A stretch of 64,000 nucleotides of DNA from Catellatospora sp. KI3 (GCF_029948125.1 NZ_JASAMB010000005.1:124001-188000); one strand, 5' to 3'. Shown: positions 1 through 8,460, numbered from the stretch's first letter. The notes: generated from the sequence alone by a model not told the origin. Made by a program: numbers and translations.

Positions 1-5
1 CCCGG

Positions 6-302
6 ATGGACGAGATGTTCACCAGGGTGGCCGAGCTGGTCACCACCGTGGAGACGGTCTGGGCCGGGGTCACCGAGCGCCTGGTGGACATCGGCGCCCG
101 GCTCGCCCGGGTGCGCGGGCTCGACCCGGCGCTCGACGCCGCGATCGTGGCGGCGGAGGCCGGGCTGTTCCGGCTGCACGCGACGCTCAGCCGTGATCCG
201 CTCGCCCTGTGGCGCGACGGTGCGGTGGATCTGACGGCGGTGGACGAGCTGGCTCAGGAGGTCGACGAGATAACGGCCAAGGCGCCGCTGACGGCGTCCT
301 GA
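6..302 (+). CDS. Hypothetical protein, C-terminal part (start may lie before the window)
   Basis: The frame is open to the left edge, so the ATG at position 6 may be internal and the protein may be longer. The 98 visible residues are mainly alpha-helical and rich in Ala, Glu, Leu and Val, with heptad-like spacing near the start (residues 4-36) and again near the end (residues 75-93), which suggests a coiled-coil or helical-bundle protein. I see no signal peptide, membrane segment or catalytic motif and I do not recognise the family. A strong hairpin follows ten bases after the stop, so this is the last gene of its transcript. It is unrelated to the enediyne locus as far as can be seen. Confidence 0.6.
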   Translation: MDEMFTRVAELVTTVETVWAGVTERLVDIGARLARVRGLDPALDAAIVAAEAGLFRLHATLSRDPLALWRDGAVDLTAVDELAQEVDEITAKAPLTAS

Positions 303-311
303 CCCCCGACC

Positions 312-364
312 ACACCCGGCCCGGCACGCGCGATGAGGGACGCGCGTCCGGGCCGGGTGTTTCT
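312..364 (+). terminator. Rho-independent-type terminator of the first gene
   Basis: The arms ACACCCGGCCCGGCACGCG and CGCGTCCGGGCCGGGTGT face each other around a short loop and are followed by a TTTCTTCT tract. It lies directly after the plus-strand gene ending at 302. Confidence 0.75.
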
Positions 365-435
365 TCTGCCCCGGTCCGTTCGGCGTGCGTGCGCGGCCCT
401 GTCGCGCGGGCGTACGCGAGCGCGGCCGGCGGCGG

Positions 436-482
436 GCACGCGAACGCCGCCCGGCGTGAGCGGCCGGGCGGCGTTCGCGTGC
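436..482 (-). terminator. Perfect 19-bp hairpin, terminator of the TIGR03084 gene
   Basis: The arms at 436-454 and 464-482 are exact reverse complements (GCACGCGAACGCCGCCCGG), with a 9-base loop. It lies just past the 3' end of the minus-strand gene that stops at 491. Together with the hairpin at 312-364 it separates two convergent transcripts. Confidence 0.75.
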
Positions 483-490
483 GGGTGTGC

Positions 491-1303
491 TCAGCTCGCC
501 GCGTCGGCGGTCGGCTTGAACTGGCCGGGGGTGCGGCCCTTCCCGCCGGGGCCGCGGTAGGCCTGCGCGATCTCCAGCCAGCGCGGCGCCTCCGGGCCCG
601 TGGCGGTGATCGCGAGGTCGGCCGGGTGCCGTCGGCGGGTCACCAGCAGGCAGAAGTCGGTGGCGGGGCCGCTGATCCGGTCCGCGGCGTCGGCGGGGCC
701 GAACTCCCAGACCTTGCCCGACGGCGCCGTGATCTCGAAGCGGAACTGGACCTCGGGCACGTCCAGGCCCCGGCCGGTGTAGCCGAAGTCCCAGGTGCGC
801 ACCGCGAAGCCGACCAGGTGTCCGATCCGGTCGGTGTGCTCGCGCTCCACATCCAGGGCGTCGGCGACGTCCTGGCCGTGGCCGAACAGCTCCATCATCC
901 CGGCGGCCGCCAGCACCGAGGCGGGCAGCGGGCGGACCAGCCACGGCACGATGTGGTCGGGGGCGAGCGCACCCAGCGCCCGCTCGGTGGCCGCGCGCTG
1001 CTCCTTCCACTTGACCAGCAGCATCTCGTTGGGCATGCCGAGGAACGGCGCCATGGCCTTGGCGACGTTGTCGTTGAAGTTGGGCCCCAGGTTCGCCGAC
1101 ATCGCGGTGAACGCCTCGGGGGCGGCGGCGGCCTTCTCGGCCATCCAGAAGATCGAGGTGAGGTGGGCGACCTGGTGCTTGACCGTCCAGCCCTCGGCGG
1201 GCGTGGGCGCGTCCCAGCCGCTGGCGCCGAGGCCGGTGACCATCCGGTCGAAAGCGTCGCCGTCGGCGGTGAGCGCGGCGACCACGTCGGGTGTCTGTGT
1301 CAC
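491..1303 (-). CDS. TIGR03084 family DinB-like (mycothiol-type maleylpyruvate isomerase fold) protein
   Basis: This 270-residue protein has the DinB/maleylpyruvate-isomerase N-terminal architecture. An early helix contains the sequence EGWTVKHQVAHLTSIFW, where the HQVAH histidines are typical metal ligands, and a later GHGQDVADAL segment supplies a third histidine. Proteins of this actinobacterial family are thought to be metal-dependent thiol transferases using mycothiol, but the substrate is unknown. The start is GTG at 1303, preceded by GGGAG at a good distance. It stands alone between two hairpins and a divergent secreted protein, so its context gives no specific role. Confidence 0.8.
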   Translation of the reverse strand: MTQTPDVVAALTADGDAFDRMVTGLGASGWDAPTPAEGWTVKHQVAHLTSIFWMAEKAAAAPEAFTAMSANLGPNFNDNVAKAMAPFLGMPNEMLLVKWKEQRAATERALGALAPDHIVPWLVRPLPASVLAAAGMMELFGHGQDVADALDVEREHTDRIGHLVGFAVRTWDFGYTGRGLDVPEVQFRFEITAPSGKVWEFGPADAADRISGPATDFCLLVTRRRHPADLAITATGPEAPRWLEIAQAYRGPGGKGRTPGQFKPTADAAS

Positions 1304-1475
1304 AGGATCTCCCTTGTCGAGACGTGTTCTACCTGCTCAGCCTGCCTGAGCGGGCCCCTCGGAGGCTTCTCCGCGCGTGCCCTGGTCAACATCAGCAATT
1401 CTCGATAAATAGAGGTGGTACGCCGTGTAGTGAAGCTGGAGGGAACGTGTACCGCGGCGGCCTACCGTCACCGGC

Positions 1476-2234
1476 ATGCAGACACTCATCGATGCGCCCC
1501 GCCGGCGCCCGCTCCGCTGGGGCATCGCCTGCGCGGTGGCGGCCGCGGGCCTGGTCGTCACGGCGCCGGGCACGGCGATGGCGTACGCCGCCTCCGCCCC
1601 GGGCACCATCAACACCGCCGGGACCGCGCTCAACGTCCGGTCCGCCCCGGGCACCAACTTCGACACCTGGCGCACCGTCGCCGACGGCGCGGGCGTCACG
1701 CTGCTGTGCCAGACCACCGGCGAGACGGTGACCGGCACCTACGGCACCACGAACGTGTGGGACATGCTCTCCAACGGCGGCATGGTCTCCGACGCCTACG
1801 TGTACACCGGCTCCGACGGCCAGGTCGTCAACAACTGCAGCTACGTCGGGGCGGAGCCGTCGTCGAAGACCAACCCGCGCTCGGCCAACGGCGCGATCAA
1901 CTGGGCGTTCCAGCACCACGGCTCCACCGCGTACGAGAACCTGTGCCTGGCCTTCACCGCGCAGGCGTACGGCTGGGGCGGGTCGGGCTGGAACACCGCC
2001 GAGATCGGCGGGGACTGGGAGACCAGCCACGGATACCTGCACACCAGCGGCATCCCGCCGCGCGGCGCGCTGGTCTGGTACCACAACTCCGCCGGCACCG
2101 GGCACGTGGCGATCAGCCTCGGCGAGGGCAAGGTGATCGGCACCTCGGTGGGCGGGAAGGTCGGCGTCGCCGGCTACACCGACCACGTCTCGTACCGGGG
2201 CTGGTCGGTGCCGTACTACCCGGTCGCGTGGTGA
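1476..2234 (+). CDS. Secreted SH3-domain and CHAP/NlpC-type amidase-like protein
   Basis: This 252-residue protein starts with a signal peptide (arginine-rich start, hydrophobic stretch at about residues 15-33, cut after AMAYA). A bacterial SH3 domain follows (about 40-125, with the motif ALNVRSAPGTNF typical of SH3b), then a C-terminal domain with a Cys in NLCLAF and a His in GTGHVAI. That Cys/His arrangement and the RGALVWY strand resemble CHAP or NlpC/P60 peptidoglycan hydrolases, so a cell-wall amidase or endopeptidase role is likely. The gene is monocistronic: a bidirectional hairpin follows directly. Confidence 0.75.
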   Translation: MQTLIDAPRRRPLRWGIACAVAAAGLVVTAPGTAMAYAASAPGTINTAGTALNVRSAPGTNFDTWRTVADGAGVTLLCQTTGETVTGTYGTTNVWDMLSNGGMVSDAYVYTGSDGQVVNNCSYVGAEPSSKTNPRSANGAINWAFQHHGSTAYENLCLAFTAQAYGWGGSGWNTAEIGGDWETSHGYLHTSGIPPRGALVWYHNSAGTGHVAISLGEGKVIGTSVGGKVGVAGYTDHVSYRGWSVPYYPVAW

Positions 2235-2251
2235 CCTGTCCCTGAAGGCGC

Positions 2252-2284
2252 ACCGGCCCGGACGCACCAGGCGTCCGGGCCGGT
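2252..2284. terminator. Bidirectional terminator between convergent genes
   Basis: The arms ACCGGCCCGGACGC and GCGTCCGGGCCGGT are perfectly complementary with a short loop. They sit between the stop of the secreted SH3 protein (2234) and the stop of the minus-strand gene at 2291. This hairpin marks the left edge of the enediyne-type locus. Confidence 0.8.
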
Positions 2285-2290
2285 CGCGGT

Positions 2291-3388
2291 TCAGGCGGCG
2301 GCCTGCTCCGGCTGGTCGACGACGAGGTTCGCGGTCAGCCTGGCGCCGATGCGCCGGGCGGCGGCCATGGCCGCCCACGCGGTCACCGCGAGCAGCTGCC
2401 CGTCGTCGGGGCGGTCACGCCGGAACTCCTCGATCACCCGGGGCGTCACCTGGTACGAGGCGAAGGCGGTGAGCATCGCCAGCCGGCCGGCCGGCTGGTC
2501 GGCCTCGGGCAGGCCCGCCACGGCGTTCTCCAGCCATACCCGGTTGGAGATGCCGGGGCCCTCGACCTCGCGCGCGTTGAGCCGGGTGAGCAGCAGCAGC
2601 CGCACCCGCTCCGGGACCTCGGCCCGGCCGCACGCGTCGAACACCTCGGCGGCCTGGGCCCACGCGGTGGCGACGTCCGGTTCGGACACGGCCCAGACCA
2701 TGTCGCCGGGCAGCGCCGCGGTCGGCAGCAGCCCGAGCGACTGCCCGGTCGCGTGGGGGCGCCGGGCGATGCCGCCCATGACCCGCGCCGCCAGCTTGAG
2801 CAGCGCGCGGCGGCCGCCGCCGGAGACGCCCGGGGGCAGCGGGGTGTCCGGCAGGAAGATGTTGACCATGCGGTTGATGTAGTGGAATGTGACGGCGGTG
2901 CCGATCATCTCCGGCGCGTGCGCGGCCGGGAACGGCGCGGGCAGCAGTTCGCCGGACAGGCCGCTGGCGCGGCCCCAGCGGGCCAGCGCGCGCAGCTGTG
3001 GGTCGGTGATCGCGTCGATGCGGTCGGCGGCCACGGCGGCGGCGTCGGGGTGGCCCCCGACCAGCCCCGACAGCGTCGAACTGTGCACGTCGACGCAGTA
3101 CGGGCAGCGGTTGGCCTGCGACACCGCCGAGGCCACCATCTCCCGGGCGGACCGGGTGGTGGCGCGGTCGACCAGCAGCGTCTCGCGCAGCACGGTCCAG
3201 CCGGCGGCCAGCACTGCGGGCAGGGGGGAGTGCAGGATCAGGGGCGGGGCGAGCATGCCGAACTCCCGTTCGACCTGCTCGTACACCTGCGCGACGAGGC
3301 CGTCCGCGGCCGCTGGGGCGACCGGGCGGACATGCTTGACATGGCTCAGCGTCGGGCGGCGGGACACCAGGGCGAGCAGTGACGCCAT
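2291..3388 (-). CDS. AhpD/carboxymuconolactone-decarboxylase-like protein, paralogue 1
   Basis: The 365-residue protein contains the AhpD-type core motif CPYCVDVHS, a redox CxxC with a downstream histidine, preceded by the helix SAREMVASAVSQAN. It is a full-length relative of the protein at 6071-7162. The two share CPYCVD-x-HS, the HY-x-x-RMVN-x-FL segment, the ASYQV region near the C-terminus and overall length. Small AhpD proteins are alkylhydroperoxidases; this fused, double-length form has no assigned activity that I know of. It ends the minus-strand unit of the enediyne locus, 79 bp downstream of the GMC oxidoreductase gene, with a hairpin between them. A redox or tailoring role on the polyene or enediyne intermediate is inference. 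Confidence 0.75.
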   Translation of the reverse strand: MASLLALVSRRPTLSHVKHVRPVAPAAADGLVAQVYEQVEREFGMLAPPLILHSPLPAVLAAGWTVLRETLLVDRATTRSAREMVASAVSQANRCPYCVDVHSSTLSGLVGGHPDAAAVAADRIDAITDPQLRALARWGRASGLSGELLPAPFPAAHAPEMIGTAVTFHYINRMVNIFLPDTPLPPGVSGGGRRALLKLAARVMGGIARRPHATGQSLGLLPTAALPGDMVWAVSEPDVATAWAQAAEVFDACGRAEVPERVRLLLLTRLNAREVEGPGISNRVWLENAVAGLPEADQPAGRLAMLTAFASYQVTPRVIEEFRRDRPDDGQLLAVTAWAAMAAARRIGARLTANLVVDQPEQAAA

Positions 3389-3420
3389 GGCGAGACCTTT
3401 CTGCTGGTGGGAATACCGAT

Positions 3421-3459
3421 GGCGCGCGGCCGCGGCGGGGTGCCGCCGCGACCGCGCGC
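3421..3459 (-). terminator. Hairpin between GMC oxidoreductase and AhpD-like genes
   Basis: The arms GGCGCGCGGCCGCGGCGG and CCGCCGCGACCGCGCGCC pair almost completely. It lies in the 79-bp gap within the minus-strand unit, so it may terminate or attenuate transcription before the AhpD-like gene at 3388. Confidence 0.6.
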
Positions 3460-3467
3460 CGGGCCGG

Positions 3468-5117
3468 TCAGCGTCCGGCGCCGACCTTGACCTTCGAGGT
3501 GCTGGCCTGGCCGGGGATCGGCGCGCCGTAGGTGCAGGACACGCCCCGCTCGTTGAGCGCCTTCACGATGCCCGGCATGGCCCGCTCGGCCAGCGCCGAG
3601 ATGGTCAGCGCCGGGTTCACGGTCAGGCCGCACGGCACCGCGGACCCGTCGGTGACGAAGATGCCGGGGTGGCCGCGCAGCTCGTGCCGGTCGTCCAGGG
3701 CGGAGGTCTCCGGGTCGTCGCCGATGCGGCACGACGACAGCGGGTGCACCGTGTACGCCCCGATCAGGTCGTTGGTCCACGGCGCCACCTTGGCGATGCC
3801 GTCGCGCTCCAGGATGTCCTTGACGTCGGCGTCGGACAGGTTCCAGCCGCGCCACGTGTTCGCCGTCGGCTTGTACGACAGCGGCCCGTGCCCCAGCATC
3901 TGCTGGGAGAAGCGGTTGGCGTTGCCCGTCTCCGGCGGGGGCCCGAACACGCCCTCGTTGTCATCCTCGGACATCGTGAAGATGGTCAGCCACGACTTCC
4001 ACTCCCGCAGCAGCTCCTTCTTGCGCGGCCCGAACCAGGTCGGGTCGCCCGGCTCCCCCGTCGCGCCGGGCACCTGAGCCAGGATGGTGCCCAGGCCGGG
4101 CGGGAAGTAGAGCTGCTCCAGCGAGTAGCGCTCGTACTCGGGCAGGTTGCCGTCGAGCTTGTCCCAGCTGGCCACGACCGGGCCGCGCCCGATCTGGTGC
4201 GCCTCGTAGGCCGTGCCGTCGCCCCGGTCCAGGCCGAGCACCTCGCGGACCCGGTCCTCGTCGAAGACGACGGTGTTCAGCCGCTCCCCGTTGCCGGAGA
4301 AGTAGCGGCCGACCGCGTGCGGCATCTTGCCCAGGTACTTCTCCGAGCGCTGCAGGATCGGCGGGGTGGCGCCGGTGCCGGCCGCCACCACCACGATCTT
4401 GGCTTCGATCACGCCCGCCTCGTGCAGGATGCGGTAGTCGGAGTCGTCGACGATGCGGTAGTGCACCCGGTAGCCGCCGTCGTCGGTGCGCTCCAGGTGC
4501 TGCACCTCGTGCAGCGGCCGGATCTGCGCCCCGTGCGACATGGCCGCGGGCAGGTAGTTGAGCAGCAGCGACTTCTTGGCGTCGAACTTGCAGCCCGACA
4601 TCATCCAGTTGCAGTTGGTGCACTGGTCGGTGTCCACGGCCGAGGGCACCGGGTTGGCGGTGCGCCCGGCGTGGTTGCACGCCGCGGCCCAGATCCCGCC
4701 GCCGTACGGCACCGTCTCCCACGGGGTCATGGTCACCGGCAGCGACTCGCTGACCCGGTCGTACCAGGGGTCGAGGGTGTCGCGGTCGATCGAGGCCGGC
4801 CACATGCGGCGGCCGATGCTGCCCTGCCGCTCGAAGATGTAGCGCGGCGCCCGCGGCATGGTCGCGAAGTACACGACGCTGCCGCCGCCGACGCAGTTGC
4901 CGGACAGGATGCTCATGCCGTCGCCGACCACGAAATCGAAGATCCGGGTGTACGACGACCCGAGCTTGAAGTCGTGGTCGAACTCCTCGGCGGCCAGCCA
5001 CGGGCCGCGCTCGAGCACGGTGACCCGTGCTCCGCCGGCCGCCAGGTGGTACGCGGCGATGGCGCCGCCGAACCCGCTGCCGATCACGACGACGTCGGTG
5101 CTCTCGATGCTGTTCAC
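3468..5117 (-). CDS. GMC family FAD oxidoreductase (cholesterol-oxidase-like), enediyne E9-type
   Basis: The 549-residue protein opens with an FAD-binding Rossmann motif (DVVVIGSGFGG at about residues 7-17) and a GNCVGGGS loop. It ends with the GMC C-terminal region (HPLSSCRIG, then GLTVNPALTISALAERAM), which carries the catalytic His and the Asn position. These enzymes oxidise alcohols or reduce and oxidise C=C bonds with FAD. The start is GTG at 5117. Its first bases overlap the TGA of the upstream gene in a GTGA junction, so the two are translationally coupled. Nine-membered enediyne clusters carry a GMC-type oxidoreductase (called E9, from memory), which fits this context. Confidence 0.85.
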   Translation of the reverse strand: MNSIESTDVVVIGSGFGGAIAAYHLAAGGARVTVLERGPWLAAEEFDHDFKLGSSYTRIFDFVVGDGMSILSGNCVGGGSVVYFATMPRAPRYIFERQGSIGRRMWPASIDRDTLDPWYDRVSESLPVTMTPWETVPYGGGIWAAACNHAGRTANPVPSAVDTDQCTNCNWMMSGCKFDAKKSLLLNYLPAAMSHGAQIRPLHEVQHLERTDDGGYRVHYRIVDDSDYRILHEAGVIEAKIVVVAAGTGATPPILQRSEKYLGKMPHAVGRYFSGNGERLNTVVFDEDRVREVLGLDRGDGTAYEAHQIGRGPVVASWDKLDGNLPEYERYSLEQLYFPPGLGTILAQVPGATGEPGDPTWFGPRKKELLREWKSWLTIFTMSEDDNEGVFGPPPETGNANRFSQQMLGHGPLSYKPTANTWRGWNLSDADVKDILERDGIAKVAPWTNDLIGAYTVHPLSSCRIGDDPETSALDDRHELRGHPGIFVTDGSAVPCGLTVNPALTISALAERAMPGIVKALNERGVSCTYGAPIPGQASTSKVKVGAGR

Positions 5118-5683
5118 GCCAGGCTCCCGGTCGAGTTGGTCTGCGGGTGGAGGTTGGCCAGCGCACGCCCGTAGGAGTAGCGCGGGAAGCGCCAGACCCC
5201 GTCGGCGTTCGGCTTGGCGTAGCCGATCGTCATCAGCCCGGGGTGGCCGGAGGCCAGCGCGTCGTGGGTGCTCATGTGCGCGGCGCTGTCGAACGCCATG
5301 TTGCTGAACAGGGCCAGCCCCACCCACAGCGCCTTCTCGGGGTGGTCGGGATGGCACAGCCGCTGCACCATGCGGGCACGGTGGTCGTAGTTCAGCGCCA
5401 CGAACGCGGGCAGCGCCTCGTCGAGGCTCAGCTCCTGCTCACCGGCGTACACCGAGGCGTGCAGGTTCAGCAGGTCGGCCAGGCCCTCCAGGGAGTGGGC
5501 GAGGCCGCCGGCGGGGTCTTCGAGCAGCGTGAGGGCACCGGCGGCGACTGCGCCTCCGCCCTCGGCGGCACCAGCGATCGCATGGTCGTCAGGCGACCGC
5601 TTAGCACCGGGGATGATCGTGTCCGCGAACGCCTCGAGCGTCATCACGCGCGACGCTCGGGGGTCGGTGGATTCGGTGTGCAC
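5114..5683 (-). CDS. DUF5987-type small partner protein of the GMC oxidoreductase, enediyne E8-like
   Basis: The 189-residue protein has the early helix TLEAFADTIIPG and a C-terminal aromatic tail (YSYGRALANLHPQ). It resembles gluconate-dehydrogenase subunit-3-like or DUF5987 proteins that accompany GMC oxidoreductases. The GTG start at 5683 has an AGGAGG ribosome site 8 bases upstream. It is first in the minus-strand unit and its stop overlaps the start of the oxidoreductase by four bases, so the two probably form a complex. In known nine-membered enediyne clusters a small protein of similar length (E8) sits beside E9; I recall this rather than derive it from the sequence. Confidence 0.7.
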   Translation of the reverse strand: MHTESTDPRASRVMTLEAFADTIIPGAKRSPDDHAIAGAAEGGGAVAAGALTLLEDPAGGLAHSLEGLADLLNLHASVYAGEQELSLDEALPAFVALNYDHRARMVQRLCHPDHPEKALWVGLALFSNMAFDSAAHMSTHDALASGHPGLMTIGYAKPNADGVWRFPRYSYGRALANLHPQTNSTGSLA

Positions 5684-6070
5684 GGGGGCGCCTCCTGCCT
5701 AGGGATGGGCACACGGATGGTCGGGACAAGGGCAGGCGGGTCCCGTATTCCGGCAACGCCGTCCATCGGCGGCACCTCGGAATGCGGGCGCGTCTCTCTT
5801 CGCGCAGTGCCCCGATGATTGCTCGGTGAACGGCTCACTGCCGCATCATCGTGTGTTCACCACTTATCGAGCCGCATCTCTCTGGTTGCTGAGGAGTGCC
5901 GCTATCCATTCCGCACAGAAGCGCTGGTCGGTTCGATTTCTCCGAAGGTGCTCGGCTGCGCCGCCGCCGTTGCGTCCGGGGCGGCCGCGCGAATACTGGG
6001 AACAGATCTGCGTGTCTGGACGCGGCCGCCGCCGCGACCGGCGCGCGACCAGCCAGCAGGGGAGGCCGGC
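5684..6070. other. Divergent promoter region of the enediyne locus
   Basis: These 387 bases lie between the divergent E8-like gene and the second AhpD-like gene. Base composition is clearly lower in G+C than the flanking genes, as expected for promoters. It contains one plus-strand copy of the locus-specific motif CCGCTATCCATT at 5899-5910. I find no credible gene in it. Confidence 0.65.
5899..5910 (+). promoter_or_regulatory. Candidate cluster-specific regulatory motif CCGCTATCCATT (copy A)
   Basis: The 12-mer CCGCTATCCATT occurs here, again (one base different) at 20407-20418 and exactly on the opposite strand at 21512-21523. All three are in intergenic DNA of the enediyne locus. It could be a regulator site or part of a shared promoter. 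Confidence 0.45.
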
Positions 6071-7162
6071 ATGCTCATCGCCCGCATCGCGTCGTCAGTG
6101 GTCCAGCGCCAGGTCAAGTACGTCACCCCGGTGCCGGTGGCGGCCGCGCGAGGCGAGCTGGGCGAGGTCTACAGCCAGGTGGCGCAGGAGATGGGCCTGG
6201 TCGTGCCGCCGGTGCAGCTGCACTCCGTGGCGCCGCGGCTGGCGGCGGCGTACTGGGCGCTGATGCGCGAGCCGATGCTGCCGACCGACACCGTCGACCG
6301 CGCGGCCAAGGAGGCCGTGGCCACGGTGGTCTCGGTCGCCAACATCTGCCCCTACTGCGTGGACATGCACAGCGTCGGCATGTACGACCTGGCCACCGAG
6401 CACGACGCGGAGGCCCTGGTCGCCGACCGGGTCGAGGAGCTGGACGACCCCCGGGTGCGCGCCATCGCGGCGTGGGCCCGCACCGCCGCCCAACCGGACG
6501 ACCCGGCCGCCGGACCCGCGCCGTTCGCCGAGGCCGACCGGCCGGAGCTGGTCGGGGTGCTGGTCAGCCTGCACTACCTGACCCGCATGGTGAACGTGTT
6601 CCTGTCCAGCTTCCTGCTGCCGCCCGGTCTCGGCCCGGCCGCCCGGCGCCGGTTCAAGCGCGGCGTCAGCCGGGTGCTGCGCCCGACCCTGCGCGACCCG
6701 CGCGCCCCGGGCCGCTCGCTGCCGCTGCTGCCGCACGCGCCGCTGCCGCCGGACGCCGCCTGGGCCACGGGCAACCCGGTGATCGCGGCCGCGGTGGCGC
6801 GCTCGTACGCCGCGTTCGACGACGCCGGGCAGCGGGCGCTCTCCGCCGAGGTACGCGAGCTGGTGCAGCGGCGGCTGGACACCTGGCGCGGCGAGGAGAC
6901 CGGGCTGAGCCGCCAGTGGTGCGAGCGGCTCATCGCCGGGCTGGCCCCGGCCGACCAGGCGGCGGCGCGGCTGGCGCTGCTGACCGCGCTGGCGTCGTAC
7001 CAGGTGGACGCGGAGGTCGTGGACGAGTTCCGGGCCTGGCACTCGGGCGAGGCGAAGCTGGTGGAGGCGACCGCGTGGGCCAGTTGCGCGGCGGCCCGCC
7101 GGGTGGGTGCCTGGCATCTGCCGGCGGGCGCGACCCTGCCGTCAAGTGGCCAGACTGCTTGA
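6071..7162 (+). CDS. AhpD/carboxymuconolactone-decarboxylase-like protein, paralogue 2
   Basis: This 363-residue protein carries CPYCVDMHS, the AhpD redox motif, at about residues 95-103. It aligns along its whole length with the protein at 2291-3388. I chose the ATG at 6071, preceded by AGGGGAGG, rather than the longer upstream frame, because this start gives the same length as the paralogue and the upstream extension shows no homology. It is the first gene of the plus-strand unit that runs through pksE. Family function is peroxide reduction or decarboxylation by thiol chemistry; its reaction here is unknown. Two paralogues expressed divergently suggest a heterodimer or two successive steps. 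Confidence 0.78.
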   Translation: MLIARIASSVVQRQVKYVTPVPVAAARGELGEVYSQVAQEMGLVVPPVQLHSVAPRLAAAYWALMREPMLPTDTVDRAAKEAVATVVSVANICPYCVDMHSVGMYDLATEHDAEALVADRVEELDDPRVRAIAAWARTAAQPDDPAAGPAPFAEADRPELVGVLVSLHYLTRMVNVFLSSFLLPPGLGPAARRRFKRGVSRVLRPTLRDPRAPGRSLPLLPHAPLPPDAAWATGNPVIAAAVARSYAAFDDAGQRALSAEVRELVQRRLDTWRGEETGLSRQWCERLIAGLAPADQAAARLALLTALASYQVDAEVVDEFRAWHSGEAKLVEATAWASCAAARRVGAWHLPAGATLPSSGQTA

Positions 7163-7306
7163 TAGGCGACTCCAGAGCGCAATTTTGAAGATGTGAAAGG
7201 TGAGGCTGCCCTACCACGCTGTAGCGGTCGCCGCACGATCGTGAAGCGAGCACCACCGGGTCGCCGTCGACTGTCGGTGGTGGACTCTGTCGACAGGGGA
7301 GGGAAC

Positions 7307-7879
7307 GTGACGACCTTCGAGGCGTCGACCGGGCGCAGCCCGGCCACGACCGGCTGGCTCAACGCCGCCGGCCACCGCACCGCGCTCAACGTGTTCATGT
7401 TCGTGGTGCTGGCCCACTGGGCCGAGCACCTGGTCCAGGCGTACCAGATCTGGGTGCTGGACCGGCCGCGCCCGCAGGCCCGGGGCGTGCTCGGCCAGTT
7501 CTTCCCGTGGCTGGTCTCGTCCGAATACCTGCACTACGGGTACGCCCTGGTGATGGTCATCGGGCTGTTCCTGCTCCGCAAGGGCTTCACCGGCCGCTCG
7601 AAGACCTGGTGGCTGATCGCCTTCGGGATCCAGTTCTGGCACCACATCGAGCACCTGCTGCTGTTCATCCAGGCGCAGAGCGGCACCATGTTCTTCGGCG
7701 CGAAGGTGCCGACGAGCGTGGCGCAGCTGATCTTCCCCCGGGTGGAGCTGCACCTGTTCTACAACACGATCGTGTTCCTGCCGATGGTCGTCGCGATGTT
7801 CCTGCATCTGCGGCCGACCCCGGCGGAGCGCCGCGAGGCCGCGTGCACCTGCGCGGCACCGCTTCCCGCCGCGGCCTGA
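7307..7879 (+). CDS. Histidine-rich multipass membrane protein of unknown function
   Basis: The 190-residue protein starts at GTG 7307 after an AGGGGAGGG site. I see about four hydrophobic segments: around LNVFMFVVLAHWA, YALVMVIGLFLL, WWLIAFGIQFW and FYNTIVFLPMVVAMFL. Histidines cluster at membrane boundaries in HWAEH, YLHYGY and WHHIEH, an arrangement seen in membrane metal sites, for example di-iron hydroxylases or haem ligands. The C-terminus has a small CTCAA element. Its stop overlaps the ATG of the CopC-like gene by one base, so the two are coupled. I do not recognise a named family. A membrane redox or metal-handling role is inference. Confidence 0.7.
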   Translation: MTTFEASTGRSPATTGWLNAAGHRTALNVFMFVVLAHWAEHLVQAYQIWVLDRPRPQARGVLGQFFPWLVSSEYLHYGYALVMVIGLFLLRKGFTGRSKTWWLIAFGIQFWHHIEHLLLFIQAQSGTMFFGAKVPTSVAQLIFPRVELHLFYNTIVFLPMVVAMFLHLRPTPAERREAACTCAAPLPAAA

Positions 7880-8460
7880 TGGCGACTGAGACCGACGTGC
7901 GCGACCCGGGCGAAACGGTGCCCGGGTCGCGCCGCCTCTGGACCCGGCTGGGCACCGTGCTGATGGTGCTCGTGGTCGGCGGCACGGCCGTGCTGTCGCT
8001 GCTGACCGACACCGAACCGCCCGCCCTGAGCACGGTCAGCCCGGCGGACGGCGCGGTGGTCGGCAGCGCTCCGACGGAGGTCGAGCTGACCTTCGCGGGC
8101 ACGTTCGAACCCCGCGAGGTACACGTGACCGTGGCGGACGCGGCCGGCCGGACCGTCGGCGACCGGCCCGAGGTCGACGGCGACGTCGTCGGGGTGCCGG
8201 TCGTGCTCGGTGCGGACGGCGGCTACCTGGTCGCCTACCACATCGTGCTGGCCGACGGGCAGGTGCTGGCGGGGCAGACCGGCTTCCGGTACACCCGCGG
8301 CGCCGTCGCCAGCGCGCCGCCGCGGACCGCGCCGCCGGCGGCGTCGGGGCACTCCCACGGCGGCGATGATCCGCTCAGCATCGGACTGACCTTCCTGGCC
8401 GCCGTGCTGGTCGCGGTCATGGTGATGATGATGGTCCGGCGCCCCCGGCCGCGGGCCTGA
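7879..8460 (+). CDS. CopC-domain protein with two membrane anchors and altered copper ligands
   Basis: This 193-residue protein has an N-terminal membrane segment (about residues 22-42), a CopC/YobA beta-sandwich (PPALSTVSPADGAVV through GQTGFRYTRG), a His-containing linker (SGHSHGGDD) and a C-terminal membrane segment. CopC proteins bind copper outside the membrane, with one ligand at the mature N-terminus and another His in a DGHxxxG motif. Here the corresponding motif reads DGQVLAG and the N-terminal His is absent, so classical Cu(II) binding is unlikely. It is coupled to the histidine-rich membrane protein upstream. A chaperone or cofactor role for that protein is inference. Confidence 0.75.
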   Translation: MATETDVRDPGETVPGSRRLWTRLGTVLMVLVVGGTAVLSLLTDTEPPALSTVSPADGAVVGSAPTEVELTFAGTFEPREVHVTVADAAGRTVGDRPEVDGDVVGVPVVLGADGGYLVAYHIVLADGQVLAGQTGFRYTRGAVASAPPRTAPPAASGHSHGGDDPLSIGLTFLAAVLVAVMVMMMVRRPRPRA

